DNA of 64,000 bases from Phenylobacterium hankyongense (GCF_003254505.1 NZ_QFYP01000001.1:2216001-2280000); one strand, 5' to 3'. Counted from the stretch's first letter, positions 51,119-59,834 are shown. Numbers and translations are program-made. The notes: generated by a model not told the origin, from the letters alone.

Positions 51119-52404
51119 CCGCCGACCTTCGGCTTGGGCGCCTGCGGCTCGCGGGTCAGGATGTTGGCGAGGTCCGACGGCGGCTCGTTCTTGTAGACCC
51201 GGCCGCCCTTCATCACGAAGACCACCCGCTCGAGGGTGCGGATCTTGGTCAGCGGATCGTCGACCACCGCGATGAGGTCGGCCTCCATGCCGGGCGCGAT
51301 CGAACCGGTGACCTTGTCCAGCCGCACGGCCTCGGCGGTGCGCGAGGTGGCGTTGACGATGGCGTCCATCGGCTTCTGGCCGTTCTCGACGCGCCAGATG
51401 ATCTCCTGGGCGTTGAAGCCCTCCGCCCCGGCGGTGGCGTCGCTGCCGTTGATGATCTTCAGGCCGGGGATGGCGATGAACCGCCGCCACTTGGTCTTGT
51501 TGAGCTCGACGTTGCCCCGCATGTAGGCGAAGGCCTCGGGGGTGTAGTTCCCGGTGCCCAGGTAGCGGTCCATGTTCTTCATGTAGTTGGGCTGGACGAG
51601 GCCGAAGGTCGGCTCCATCCAGGTGCCGCGCTTGGCCAGCAGCCGCAGGGTGTCGTCGGTCACCAGCTGGCCGTGGGTGACGGTGTGGCAGTTGCTCAGC
51701 GAGGCGTTGCGCACCGCCGCGTCGGCGTGGGCATGGACCCAGGTCAGCATGCCCAGCTTGTTGGCCTCGTCGCAGGCCGCCGCCAGCTGTTCGTTGCTCC
51801 AGGTCTGGTCGCCGCCGTCGCGGATCGAGCGGGTGACGATCAGCTTGATCAGGTCGACGCCCTTGGCCGCCTGGGCGCGGACCTGGGCGCGGATCTCGTC
51901 GGGCGTCTTGTCCAGGCTGGTGGAGTCGGTGAGCGGATTGCCGCTGGTCAGCAGCCGTGGGCCGGCCAGCCGGCCGCGGTTGATCGCGTCGCGCACCGGG
52001 ATGTCGGTGTCGGCGCCGATGCTCTGGATGGTAGTGAACCCGCCCATCAGCGCCACGTAGGCGTTCTCGGCGGTGTACATGGCGATATCGGCGGCGCTCT
52101 CGCCCTTGCCGTTGGAGGCCTTGCCGTCCTTGCCGAAGTGGGTGCCGATGTGGACGTGGGTGTCCATCAGGCCGGGCAGCACGGTCATCTTGCCGAAGTC
52201 GTAGGTCACCGGGCCGGTGAAGCCCGGCTGCAGCTTGACGATCTTCGAGCCCTCGACCGTCAGGGTGACGTTGTGGGCGACCCCGCCCTTGCCGTCGATG
52301 AGCTCGCCGGCGCGGATGGTGATGGCCTGGGCGTCGGCGCCCGCCACCGCGGCGGCCCAGACGACCGTGCCGAGCAGCGCGGCCTTCAGCTTGCGGATGA
52401 ACAC
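51115..52404 (-). CDS. Secreted amidohydrolase, Xaa-Pro dipeptidase-like (cassette B)
   Basis: The protein has 429 residues from GTG 52404, with GGGAG 7 bp upstream; the frame stays open further up, but the signal peptide (FIRKLKAALLGTVVW to ADAQ) fixes this start. Metal-site residues are LMDTHVHIGTHF, GVDLIKLIVTRS, WVHAHADAAV, VTHGQL and GSDATAGAEG. It is a close paralogue of the cassette A enzyme but has a Pro-rich tail (PQAPKPKVGG). It is the first intact gene of cassette B and lies 26 bp after the M14 remnant. Confidence 0.9.
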   Translation of the reverse strand: MFIRKLKAALLGTVVWAAAVAGADAQAITIRAGELIDGKGGVAHNVTLTVEGSKIVKLQPGFTGPVTYDFGKMTVLPGLMDTHVHIGTHFGKDGKASNGKGESAADIAMYTAENAYVALMGGFTTIQSIGADTDIPVRDAINRGRLAGPRLLTSGNPLTDSTSLDKTPDEIRAQVRAQAAKGVDLIKLIVTRSIRDGGDQTWSNEQLAAACDEANKLGMLTWVHAHADAAVRNASLSNCHTVTHGQLVTDDTLRLLAKRGTWMEPTFGLVQPNYMKNMDRYLGTGNYTPEAFAYMRGNVELNKTKWRRFIAIPGLKIINGSDATAGAEGFNAQEIIWRVENGQKPMDAIVNATSRTAEAVRLDKVTGSIAPGMEADLIAVVDDPLTKIRTLERVVFVMKGGRVYKNEPPSDLANILTREPQAPKPKVGG

Positions 52405-52430
52405 GTGGTCTCCCCCTTCTCGATTTATGC

Positions 52431-52628
52431 TCAGCGTCCGCCGGCGACGGGGCCGTAAAGGACGCTGTTGAACGGCAGCTTGAAGGTCCCGTGCGGCTGT
52501 CCGCGCTGGAGGACCTCCTGGCCCAGGGCCTCCTTCGGGGTGGTGATGTGCGGGGCCGCCAGCGAGGTCCCCGCGGCGACGCTGACGACGGCCGCTGCGG
52601 CCGCCCCCAGCAGCAGACTGCGCTTCAT
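52431..52628 (-). pseudogene. Internally deleted M14 peptidase remnant
   Basis: A 65-codon frame encodes a signal peptide and then ITTPKEALGQE, which matches the start of the mature M14 protein at 46027-48795 (ITTPQQAFGHA). It passes directly into QRGQPHGTFKLPFNSVLYGP, which matches that protein's extreme C-terminus at 12 of 20 residues. About 850 codons between, including the whole catalytic domain, are missing with the frame kept. It may still be transcribed and exported as the first gene of cassette B. Confidence 0.8.
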
Positions 52629-52684
52629 ACGCCCCACGACCCCTACCCCCACAGTATCGGACAGGGAACGGTGGGCGCGGCACC

Positions 52685-52700
52685 TGACACGAAGCTGTCT
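52685..52700. promoter_or_regulatory. TGWCA-N6-TGWCA-type box upstream of cassette B
   Basis: TGACA at 52685-52689 and TGTCT at 52696-52700 are 11 bp apart, the periodicity seen upstream of cassette A and the porin. It lies 57 bp upstream of the M14 remnant and touches the porin stop codon. One base departs from the consensus. Confidence 0.45.
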
Positions 52701-54079
52701 CAGAATCGGGCGGTGAGCTGCAGGCGGCCGTAGGTGGAATCCTTGCCGCCCGCCGCGGTGACGCCGTCGCCGGTGAGGGCGCGGACGACGGAGGCGTAGA
52801 GCTCCAGGTTGCGGGCCAGGGCGACCCGCGCGCTGGCCTGCAGCAGCACGGCGGTCAGGCGGCCGTGGCCGGTGGAGCCCTCCAGCGGCTTGCCCCCGCC
52901 GTAGACGGCGTCGCCAGTGGCGTAGCGGCCGACCAAGTAGGCGGCGGCGCCCAGCTCCGCCGGCCCGAACCGCGCCGCGCCTTCGCCGGCCACCGCGACG
53001 TAGTTGGTCTGGTGCAGGAAGGGCGCGTCCGACAGGCCGTAGCTGTTGGGGTAGATCGGATCGAAGGTGCCGATTCGGCCGTCGCCGGCGCGCCGGTCGC
53101 CGCTGGCGAAGGCGGCGAGCCCGCCCAGCCGCGGTGAATGCGGCGCGGCGAAGGTGAAACCGGCGCCGGCCGCGCCGCCCGCCGCGCTGATCGGCTGGCC
53201 TTCGATCCGGCCCCACTGGTAGGCCGCCTGCGCGTACATATCCCAGCCGTCGGCCCGCCGGGCGTAGCGCACGCCGGCCGTGCGCCGGCGCTCGCGCCCA
53301 CTCAGATCGGCGAACCTGGCGTCGGCCCGCGCGCGGTCAAACAGGAAGAGGGTGGTCAGGCCGGGGCCCCGGCGCGGCAGGTCGAGCGAGGCGCCGGTGA
53401 ACAGCTCCGTGGCGCTGGCCCGGTCGTCGAAGGCGTAGCGGCGGACCTCGACCGGCCGGAAACGGAACACGATGAGGCGCGCGCCGGCCCAGGTGGCCGC
53501 CAGCTGCGCCCCATCGAAGCTGCGGCGGACGTTGGCCCCATCGCGGGTGGTGACGAGGCGGTTGTCCGAGAGGTCGATCTCCTGGCGGCCGAGCCGCGCC
53601 ACCAGGGCCATGTCGCCGATGCGGGCGGGCAGGTCGACGAACAGCTGCGGCACGTCCAGCTCGTCCTCGTCCTGGGCGCGCGGCCCCGGCTCGCGGCCTT
53701 CCTCGGCGACCGCGCCCAGCTGGGCGAACACGCGCAGGCCGCCCGGCGTCTGCAGGTCGGCGTCGATCAGGGCGCGGCGGCTGATCTGCAGGTAGCTGGG
53801 CGCGCCCGCGATGCCGAAGTCGGAGGCGTCGATGCTCTCGATTCGCAGGCGGGCCTCACCGCCCAGCGTCAGCCAGGCGTCCCCCGCCAGGGGGATGTAG
53901 CGCAGGCGATCGACGCCGGTGCGCGTCTGCGTGGCCAGATTTTCGCAATCGTCCTGCCAGCGGATCGGCTGCGGTCGGCAGGTCTCGGCCGCCGCCGCTG
54001 TGGCGAGCCCCATGCCGAGGCCGGCGTAAAGGGCAAGCGCCACGCGACCGCTTCCGCGGCGTACCGATATCTTACGCAC
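52700..54079 (-). CDS. Alginate export family outer membrane porin
   Basis: The protein has 459 residues from GTG 54079; the frame is open to 54142, but that part contains the operator boxes, and VRKISVRRGSGRVALALY begins a normal signal peptide cut at about AAAAE. The mature protein has the AlgE-like pattern: WQDDCENLATQTRTGVDRLRYIPL, LGGEARLRIES, GLRVFAQLGA, LVARLGRQEIDL and a terminal aromatic (LQLTARF). It probably forms an 18-strand anion- or small-molecule-selective channel. It is divergent from the second M20 peptidase and likely supplies substrate to, or releases product from, cassette B. Confidence 0.88.
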   Translation of the reverse strand: MRKISVRRGSGRVALALYAGLGMGLATAAAAETCRPQPIRWQDDCENLATQTRTGVDRLRYIPLAGDAWLTLGGEARLRIESIDASDFGIAGAPSYLQISRRALIDADLQTPGGLRVFAQLGAVAEEGREPGPRAQDEDELDVPQLFVDLPARIGDMALVARLGRQEIDLSDNRLVTTRDGANVRRSFDGAQLAATWAGARLIVFRFRPVEVRRYAFDDRASATELFTGASLDLPRRGPGLTTLFLFDRARADARFADLSGRERRRTAGVRYARRADGWDMYAQAAYQWGRIEGQPISAAGGAAGAGFTFAAPHSPRLGGLAAFASGDRRAGDGRIGTFDPIYPNSYGLSDAPFLHQTNYVAVAGEGAARFGPAELGAAAYLVGRYATGDAVYGGGKPLEGSTGHGRLTAVLLQASARVALARNLELYASVVRALTGDGVTAAGGKDSTYGRLQLTARF

Positions 54080-54125
54080 TAAACCCGCCCCCCGGCTGAC
54101 CTCGCGAAGTCTATACGATCTTTGC

Positions 54126-54171
54126 TGACAGCGGCCTGACACGTGGACGCGCTGCTGACAGTTCCGTGTCA
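54126..54171. promoter_or_regulatory. Two tandem TGWCA-N6-TGWCA boxes in the porin/peptidase divergent promoter
   Basis: Box 1 is TGACA at 54126-54130 and 54137-54141; box 2 is TGACA at 54156-54160 and TGTCA at 54167-54171. Within box 2 the flanks extend to CTGACA and TGTCAG, a perfect 6-bp inverted repeat. The boxes are 30 bp apart. They lie 47-92 bp from the porin start and 73-118 bp from the peptidase start. Confidence 0.6.
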
Positions 54172-54243
54172 GGAAACCGGCGGTTGATCCTCGCGCGGTC
54201 GGACTCGCGGGGGGTCCGCCAAGATATTCGGGCAGGGGTTTCG

Positions 54244-55551
54244 ATGACGACCAGGACCTTCCAAGCGGGCGCGAGCGCGCTGGCGCTGATGCTGAGTCTG
54301 GCGCTGGCGGCGCCGGCCGCCGCCGAGACGGCCTCGCCGGCCGCCACGGCGACCGTGAAGCGGATCATGGCCAGCCCCGGCTACAAGGCCGCGGTCGCCG
54401 CCCTGGACAAGGACCACGAGCGCTGGGTCAGCGACATCATCACCCTGACCGAGATCCCGGCGCCGTCGTTCAAGGAGGCCACGCGGGCCAAGGCCTATCT
54501 TGAGATGCTTCGCGCCGAAGGCCTGACCGACCTGGAGATCGACCCGGAAGGCAACGCCATGGGCGTGCGCAAGGGCACGGCGGGCGGCGGCCCGGTGGTC
54601 GTTGTGGCGGCCCACCTGGACACCGTCTTCCCGGAGGGGACCAACGTGAAGGTCCGGCGCGAGGGCGATCGGCTCTATGCGCCGGGCGTCGGCGACGACG
54701 TCACCGGCCTGGCCACCCTGCTCACCGTCGTGCGCGCCATGAACGCCGCGGGCATCAAGACCAAGAGCGACATCGTGTTCATGGGCAATGTCGGCGAGGA
54801 GGGGCTCGGCGACCTGCGCGGGGTCCGCTACTTCTTCACCAAGGGCAAGTACAAGGACCGCACCAAGGCCTTCTTCTCGCTGGACGGCGGCGGCGTCGAC
54901 GACGTGACGACCGGCGGGACCGGCTCCAAGCGCTATCGGGTGACCTTCAAGGGCCCGGGCGGCCACAGCTACGGCGCGTTCGGCATCGTCAACCCGATGT
55001 CGGCCATGTCCAGGGCGGTGGACAACTTCTACCTGACCCAGGTCCCCACCAAGCCGAAGACCACCTACAGCGCCAGCGTGGTCGGCGGCGGCACCTCGGT
55101 GAACTCCATCCCCCGCGAGGTGTGGATGGAGTTCGACATGCGCTCCGAGGACACGGGCGAGCTCGCCAAGGTCGAGAAGAGCCTGCTGAAGTCGATCGCC
55201 GACGGCGTCGACGCCGAGAACGCGGCTCGCTCCACGGCCGTCGGCAAGATCACCTACGAGGCCAAGCTGGTGGGCGATCGCCCGGCCGGCGCGACCGACC
55301 CCAAGAGCGACCTCGTCCAATACGCCACCGCGGCGTTCGGCGGGGCCGGCGGAGTGAAGTACGGGATCGGCTCTTCGGATTCCAACATCCCGATGAGCCT
55401 CGGCATCCCGGCGATCACCACCTCGCGGGTGGCGGTGACCGACCGCACGCACTCGGTCGATGAGTGGGTCGAGGTGACCAAGGCCCCGAACGTGCAGGTG
55501 AAGGCCGCCAACCTCGTCACCATCCTGGCGATCGCCGGGCCGTCGAAATGA
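54244..55551 (+). CDS. Secreted M20 family metallopeptidase (second copy)
   Basis: The protein has 435 residues with a signal peptide (about 1-28). Its metal-site motifs are AAHLDTVFP, GVGDDVTGLA, GNVGEEGLGD, SLDGGGVDD and RTHSVDEWV. It aligns along its whole length with the peptidase at 44605, sharing for example FKGPGGHS and GTSVNSIP. The third-metal segment differs (SLDGG here, FEPGL there), which may alter substrate range. It is divergent from the porin and shares its operator boxes. Confidence 0.92.
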   Translation: MTTRTFQAGASALALMLSLALAAPAAAETASPAATATVKRIMASPGYKAAVAALDKDHERWVSDIITLTEIPAPSFKEATRAKAYLEMLRAEGLTDLEIDPEGNAMGVRKGTAGGGPVVVVAAHLDTVFPEGTNVKVRREGDRLYAPGVGDDVTGLATLLTVVRAMNAAGIKTKSDIVFMGNVGEEGLGDLRGVRYFFTKGKYKDRTKAFFSLDGGGVDDVTTGGTGSKRYRVTFKGPGGHSYGAFGIVNPMSAMSRAVDNFYLTQVPTKPKTTYSASVVGGGTSVNSIPREVWMEFDMRSEDTGELAKVEKSLLKSIADGVDAENAARSTAVGKITYEAKLVGDRPAGATDPKSDLVQYATAAFGGAGGVKYGIGSSDSNIPMSLGIPAITTSRVAVTDRTHSVDEWVEVTKAPNVQVKAANLVTILAIAGPSK

Positions 55552-55664
55552 AGGCTGCGGCAGGGGCGGGCCGCGCCGGCCAGACCCTGCCGGCCCGACC
55601 CTGCCGACGTCGCGCGGACGTCGCAAATCTCGCGTCCAATACCCTCTGAGCAACGGAGACATTA

Positions 55665-56156
55665 GTGCGTCATCGTGGACTTGAGATCATCCCGGAGTCC
55701 GAGCTGGTCGAGGCGATCGCCCGGACGCCGACGGACCATTATGTGATCTGGACGGGGGAGCCCTGCGGCAGCCAGGCCGGCTCCCTGCGCTCCCGCGCGC
55801 TGGCCTGCGTCGACGAGGTGGCCCGGCCGGTGCCGCTGCGCGACGTCATCCGGCGTGCGGCCAAGTTCGAAGGCGGCCTGGGGCTCAATCCCGACGCGGT
55901 GCGCAACGCCGTGCGCATGCACCAGTGCGCGCGGCCGGCGGTCTACCTGCTGGTGACGCGGCTCACCTCCGGAGCCTTCGCGGCGGTGGCCGACATCCCG
56001 TTTCCCTCCGGCGGCCGCCGGCGGCTGGCGCCCGGCGACCTGGTGATGGACGCGCAGGGGCTGCTGCTGCTCGCCGACGACGTCCGGGCCGACGCGGCGA
56101 CGCCCGGCGGCTGGGTCGGCGGACGGTTCGCCGAGCGGCGGGTCGCGGCCCGCTAG
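55665..56156 (+). CDS. Hypothetical protein, 163 residues
   Basis: The GTG start has GGAGA 6 bp upstream. The protein is soluble, with no signal peptide or membrane segment. Segments include HYVIWTGEPCGSQAGSLRSRALACVDEV, a VNAVRMHQCARPAVYLLV-like beta-alpha region and FPSGGRRRLAPGDLVMDAQGLLLLADD. Two Cys residues (near 34 and 48) could be structural. I do not recognise the family. Codon bias is normal for the region, so it is likely a real gene. It stands alone between the peptidase and mmsA. Confidence 0.65.
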   Translation: MRHRGLEIIPESELVEAIARTPTDHYVIWTGEPCGSQAGSLRSRALACVDEVARPVPLRDVIRRAAKFEGGLGLNPDAVRNAVRMHQCARPAVYLLVTRLTSGAFAAVADIPFPSGGRRRLAPGDLVMDAQGLLLLADDVRADAATPGGWVGGRFAERRVAAR

Positions 56157-56295
56157 GCCGGCCAGTCTTCAGGACCAGGTAAGGCACCCGACGGGGATCA
56201 CGCGGCGGTCCGGCCAAGCCATCGAGCGCGCAAGAAGCCAATTCCGGAGGGTCGCGCGGAGTGATAGCGCTGGGCCAAACGAATAGGATCTTGCC

Positions 56296-57792
56296 ATGCG
56301 CGACATCACCCACTTCATCGACGGCGCGGCCGTCGCGGGGACGTCCGGCCGGTTCGGCGACGTCTTCAACCCCAACACCGGCGAGGTGCAGGCCCGCGTG
56401 GCCCTGGCCAGCGCCGCCGAGCTGGACGCTGCGGTGGCCGCCGCCGTGCGCGCCCAGCAGGTCTGGGCCCTGGCCAATCCGCAGCGGCGGGCCCGGGTCA
56501 TGTTCGACTTCAAGCGGCTGGTCGAAGCCAACATGAACGAGCTGGCCGAGCTGCTCTCCTCCGAGCACGGCAAGGTGATCGCCGACTCCAAGGGCGACCT
56601 CCAGCGCGGCCTGGAAGTCATCGAGTTCGCCTGCGGCATCCCGCATGCCCTGAAGGGCGAGTACACCGAGGGCGCCGGGCCCGGCATCGACGTCTATTCC
56701 ATGCGCCAGCCGCTGGGCGTGGCGGCCGGCATCACCCCGTTCAACTTCCCGGCGATGATCCCGATGTGGATGTTCGGCATCGCCATCGCGGTCGGCAACG
56801 CCTTCATCCTGAAGCCTTCGGAGAAGGACCCCAGCGTGCCGGTGCGCCTGGCCGAGCTGATGATGGAGGCCGGGGCGCCGAAGGGCGTGCTGAACGTGGT
56901 GCACGGCGACAAGGCGGCAGTGGACGCCATCCTCGACCACCCCGACATCAAGGCGGTCAGCTTCGTCGGCTCCTCCGACATCGCCCACTACGTCTATTCG
57001 CGGGGCGCCGCGGCCGGGAAGCGCGTCCAGGCCATGGGCGGGGCCAAGAACCACGGCGTCATCCTGCCCGACGCCGACATCGACCAGGCGGTGAAGGACA
57101 TCTCCGGCGCCGCGTTCGGCTCGGCCGGCGAGCGCTGCATGGCGCTGCCGGTGGTGGTGCCGGTGGGCCAGAAGACCGCCGAGGTGTTCCGCGAGAAGAT
57201 GCTGGCCGAGATCGAGACCCTGAAGGTCGGCGTCTCCACCGACGCGGCCGCGCAGTACGGCCCGGTGGTCTCCGCCGCCCATCGCCAGAAGATCGCCGAC
57301 TACATCCAGCTGGGCGTCGACGAGGGCGCCGAGCTGGTGGTCGACGGGCGGGGCTTCAACCTGCAGGGCTACGAGCAGGGCTTCTTCATGGGGCCGTCGC
57401 TGTTCGACCAGGTGAAGCCGGGCATGCGGACCTACCAGGAGGAGATCTTCGGCCCGGTCCTGCAGATCGTCCGCGCCGGGACCTTCGAGGAGGCGGTGCG
57501 GCTGCCGTCCGAGCACCCTTACGGCAACGGCGTGGCGATTTTCACCCGCAACGGCCGCGCCGCGCGCGAGTTCGCCGCCAAGGTCAACGTCGGCATGGTC
57601 GGCATCAACGTGCCGATCCCGGTGCCGGTCGCCTATCACACCTTCGGCGGCTGGAAGCGCTCGGCGTTCGGCGACACCAACCAGCACGGCATGGAAGGCG
57701 TGAAGTTCTACACCAAGGTGAAGACCGTCACCGCCCGCTGGCCCGAGGGCCTCTCCGAGGACTCCGCCTTCGTCATCCCGACCATGGGGTAG
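56296..57792 (+). CDS. mmsA: CoA-acylating methylmalonate-semialdehyde dehydrogenase
   Basis: The 498-residue aldehyde dehydrogenase has FIDGAAVAGTSGRFGDVFNPNTGEV at the N-terminus. PFNFPAMIPMWMFGIAIAVGN and the catalytic-Cys motif FGSAGERCMALPV are diagnostic of MmsA. It oxidises methylmalonate semialdehyde or malonate semialdehyde to propionyl- or acetyl-CoA with NAD and CoA, releasing CO2. The role is valine, thymine or inositol breakdown. No mmsB or iol genes lie alongside. It is monocistronic, with about 140 bp upstream. Confidence 0.93.
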   Translation: MRDITHFIDGAAVAGTSGRFGDVFNPNTGEVQARVALASAAELDAAVAAAVRAQQVWALANPQRRARVMFDFKRLVEANMNELAELLSSEHGKVIADSKGDLQRGLEVIEFACGIPHALKGEYTEGAGPGIDVYSMRQPLGVAAGITPFNFPAMIPMWMFGIAIAVGNAFILKPSEKDPSVPVRLAELMMEAGAPKGVLNVVHGDKAAVDAILDHPDIKAVSFVGSSDIAHYVYSRGAAAGKRVQAMGGAKNHGVILPDADIDQAVKDISGAAFGSAGERCMALPVVVPVGQKTAEVFREKMLAEIETLKVGVSTDAAAQYGPVVSAAHRQKIADYIQLGVDEGAELVVDGRGFNLQGYEQGFFMGPSLFDQVKPGMRTYQEEIFGPVLQIVRAGTFEEAVRLPSEHPYGNGVAIFTRNGRAAREFAAKVNVGMVGINVPIPVPVAYHTFGGWKRSAFGDTNQHGMEGVKFYTKVKTVTARWPEGLSEDSAFVIPTMG

Positions 57793-57913
57793 GCGACGCC
57801 TCGGGCTGGGCGCGGCGCTGGCGTTGACAACCCGGCCCGGACGGCGCGATTCTTTCAGATAGCGCCGGTACGCGGCCGCTCTCCGCGCCGCGGCCGCGCC
57901 GGTGGAGCAAGCC

Positions 57914-58480
57914 ATGGTCAAGAAGCTTGTGGGAAGCCTGGGCGTGGCGGCGGCCCTGGGCGCCCTGGCGATTGCGGGCGAGGCCCGCGCCGCCGTGACG
58001 GTGATCGGCGGCGGCCAGGCCGAGGCCTGTTCCCGCGCGGCGATCGCCGGCAAGTCCGACGCCCGGTTCGACCAGCTCTGCACCGACGCCCTGGAGACCG
58101 AGGTGCTCAGCCCCCGCGACCGCGCCGGCACCTATGTGAACCGCGGCGTCTTCAAGCTGCGGCGGCTGAAGTTCGACGATGCGGTCCACGACTTCGACCT
58201 GGCGGTCGGGACCAAGCCCGACCTCGGCGAGGCCTATGTGAACCGCGGCGCCGCGGCGGTCGGCGCGCACCGCTACGCCCAGGGCCTGGCCGACCTCAAC
58301 CGGGCGATCGCCCTGGGATTGGATGAGCCGGCCAAGGCCTACTACAACCGCGCCCTGGCCTACGAGGGCCTCGACGACATGAAGGCGGCCTACTTCGACT
58401 ACCAGAAGGCGGTCGAGCTCAGCCCCGACTGGCCGCCGCCGCGGGAACAGCTGACGCGTTTCACCGTCACCCACCGCTAG
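57914..58480 (+). CDS. Secreted TPR-repeat protein
   Basis: The protein has 188 residues from ATG 57914 (GGAG 6 bp upstream; GTG 57902 is less likely). A signal peptide (about 1-27) is followed by a Cys-containing segment (AEACSRAAIAG and FDQLCTDAL). Three tetratricopeptide repeats follow: AGTYVNRGVFKLRRLKFDDA, GEAYVNRGAAAVGAHRYAQG and AKAYYNRALAYEGLDDMKAA. It is probably a periplasmic protein-interaction module. No partner is evident from context. Confidence 0.82.
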   Translation: MVKKLVGSLGVAAALGALAIAGEARAAVTVIGGGQAEACSRAAIAGKSDARFDQLCTDALETEVLSPRDRAGTYVNRGVFKLRRLKFDDAVHDFDLAVGTKPDLGEAYVNRGAAAVGAHRYAQGLADLNRAIALGLDEPAKAYYNRALAYEGLDDMKAAYFDYQKAVELSPDWPPPREQLTRFTVTHR

Positions 58481-58532
58481 CCGCGGGCGCGCGCCGACCC
58501 CATCTCTTGGAGGCTGGGCTGGAGACCTGTGA

Positions 58533-58919
58533 ATGCGCGCCGCCATCGCCTTGCTGATCGTCTTCGCCGCCGCGGCCCCGGCCGCCGCCCAGGACCTGTC
58601 CGGCCGCTACAACGCCCTGCAGGCGCAGAGCACGGCGGACCTCGCCCGCTACAACAACCTCGCCGCCCTGCAGGAGATGCAGCGCCAGCGCGACATCGCC
58701 CAGCAGAACCAGATGACGACGCTGGACGCGCAGCTGCGCACCGAACGGGGCCTGGCCGACGTCCGCGCCCAGAGCTACACGCCGATCATCCCGGTCCCGG
58801 CCTACGTCCCGGGCATGCCGCTCCCCAATATCGACACCAGCCAGTTGGTCTCCATCCCCGACGCCGCCCTGGCCGACTCCAACCGGCGGGTGAAGGAAGC
58901 GGCCGCCAACCGCCGCTGA
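58533..58919 (+). CDS. Small secreted hypothetical protein
   Basis: The 128-residue protein has a clear Sec signal (residues 1-20, cleaved after AAAQ). The mature part is Gln- and Ala-rich with helical, possibly coiled-coil character (LQAQSTADLARYNNLAALQE), then a Pro-rich segment TPIIPVPAYVPGMPLPN. I recognise no domain. It starts 52 bp after the TPR gene and may be in the same transcript. Confidence 0.65.
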   Translation: MRAAIALLIVFAAAAPAAAQDLSGRYNALQAQSTADLARYNNLAALQEMQRQRDIAQQNQMTTLDAQLRTERGLADVRAQSYTPIIPVPAYVPGMPLPNIDTSQLVSIPDAALADSNRRVKEAAANRR

Positions 58920-58982
58920 GCCGGACGGAGCGCGACCGCCTCGGCCGCGTTATGCCCTCGACCTGACACGAGGGGAGGCCCC

Positions 58983-59834
58983 ATGCGCTGGCTTGGCGGA
59001 CAGCAGTCCGGAAACATCGAAGACCGTCGCGGCCTTGGGCCCGTCGGCGTCGGCGGCCTGGGCGCCGGCGGCGTGGTCCTGGCGCTGATCGGCTATTTCG
59101 TGTTCGGGATCGATCCCTCGACCACGATGAGCGTCGTGAACGGCGCGGCGCCGGCCCAGCAGGAACAGCAGGGCGTCCGCGGCAAGGTGGCCGACCAGCA
59201 GGGCCAGTTCGTCGACGTCGTCGCCACCTCGGTCGACCAGGTCTGGACGCAGATCTTCCGCCAGCGGGGCGAGACCTACCGGCCGCCCGCCGCCGAGGTG
59301 CTCTACGACCAGTCCACCGTCACCGGCTGCGGCCTCGGCCAGTCGGCGATGGGGCCGTTCTATTGTCCGCAGGACCAGAAGGTCTATCTCGACCTCGCCT
59401 TCTGGCAGGAGCTGGAGACCCGCTTCGGCGCCCAGGGCGAGGCGGCGCGCGCCTACGTCATCGCCCACGAGATGGGCCACCACGTACAGAACCTGCTGGG
59501 CGAGATGGACCAGGCCCAGCGGATGGGCGCGCGCGGCGCGGCCAGCGGCTCGGTGCGGCTGGAGCTGCAGGCCGACTGCTACGCCGGCGTCTGGGTGGCC
59601 CACGCCCCGGAAGTCTCCGGCGGCCAGGTGGCGCTCGATCCCAAGGACGTGGAGGACGGCCTGCGCGCCGCCGCCGCGGTCGGCGACGACACCCTGCAGA
59701 AGGAGACCAGCGGCCGCGTCGTGCCCGACAGCTTCACCCACGGCACCTCGGCCCAGCGCATGCGCTGGTTCCGCAACGGCGTCACCACCGGCGACCCGGC
59801 CGCCTGCGACACCTTCAACGCCGCGCAGCTGTAA
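58983..59834 (+). CDS. Neutral zinc metallopeptidase (YpfJ family)
   Basis: The 283-residue protein has one N-terminal membrane helix (about 28-45) following MRWLGGQQSGNIEDRRG, the family's start. A QSTVTGCGLGQSAMGPFYCPQDQKVYLDL segment, with two Cys that may pair, precedes the HExxH motif AHEMGHHVQN. A downstream ELQADCYAGVW segment supplies the third zinc ligand. Length and motifs match the family closely. It faces the periplasm; the substrate is unknown. Confidence 0.93.
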   Translation: MRWLGGQQSGNIEDRRGLGPVGVGGLGAGGVVLALIGYFVFGIDPSTTMSVVNGAAPAQQEQQGVRGKVADQQGQFVDVVATSVDQVWTQIFRQRGETYRPPAAEVLYDQSTVTGCGLGQSAMGPFYCPQDQKVYLDLAFWQELETRFGAQGEAARAYVIAHEMGHHVQNLLGEMDQAQRMGARGAASGSVRLELQADCYAGVWVAHAPEVSGGQVALDPKDVEDGLRAAAAVGDDTLQKETSGRVVPDSFTHGTSAQRMRWFRNGVTTGDPAACDTFNAAQL

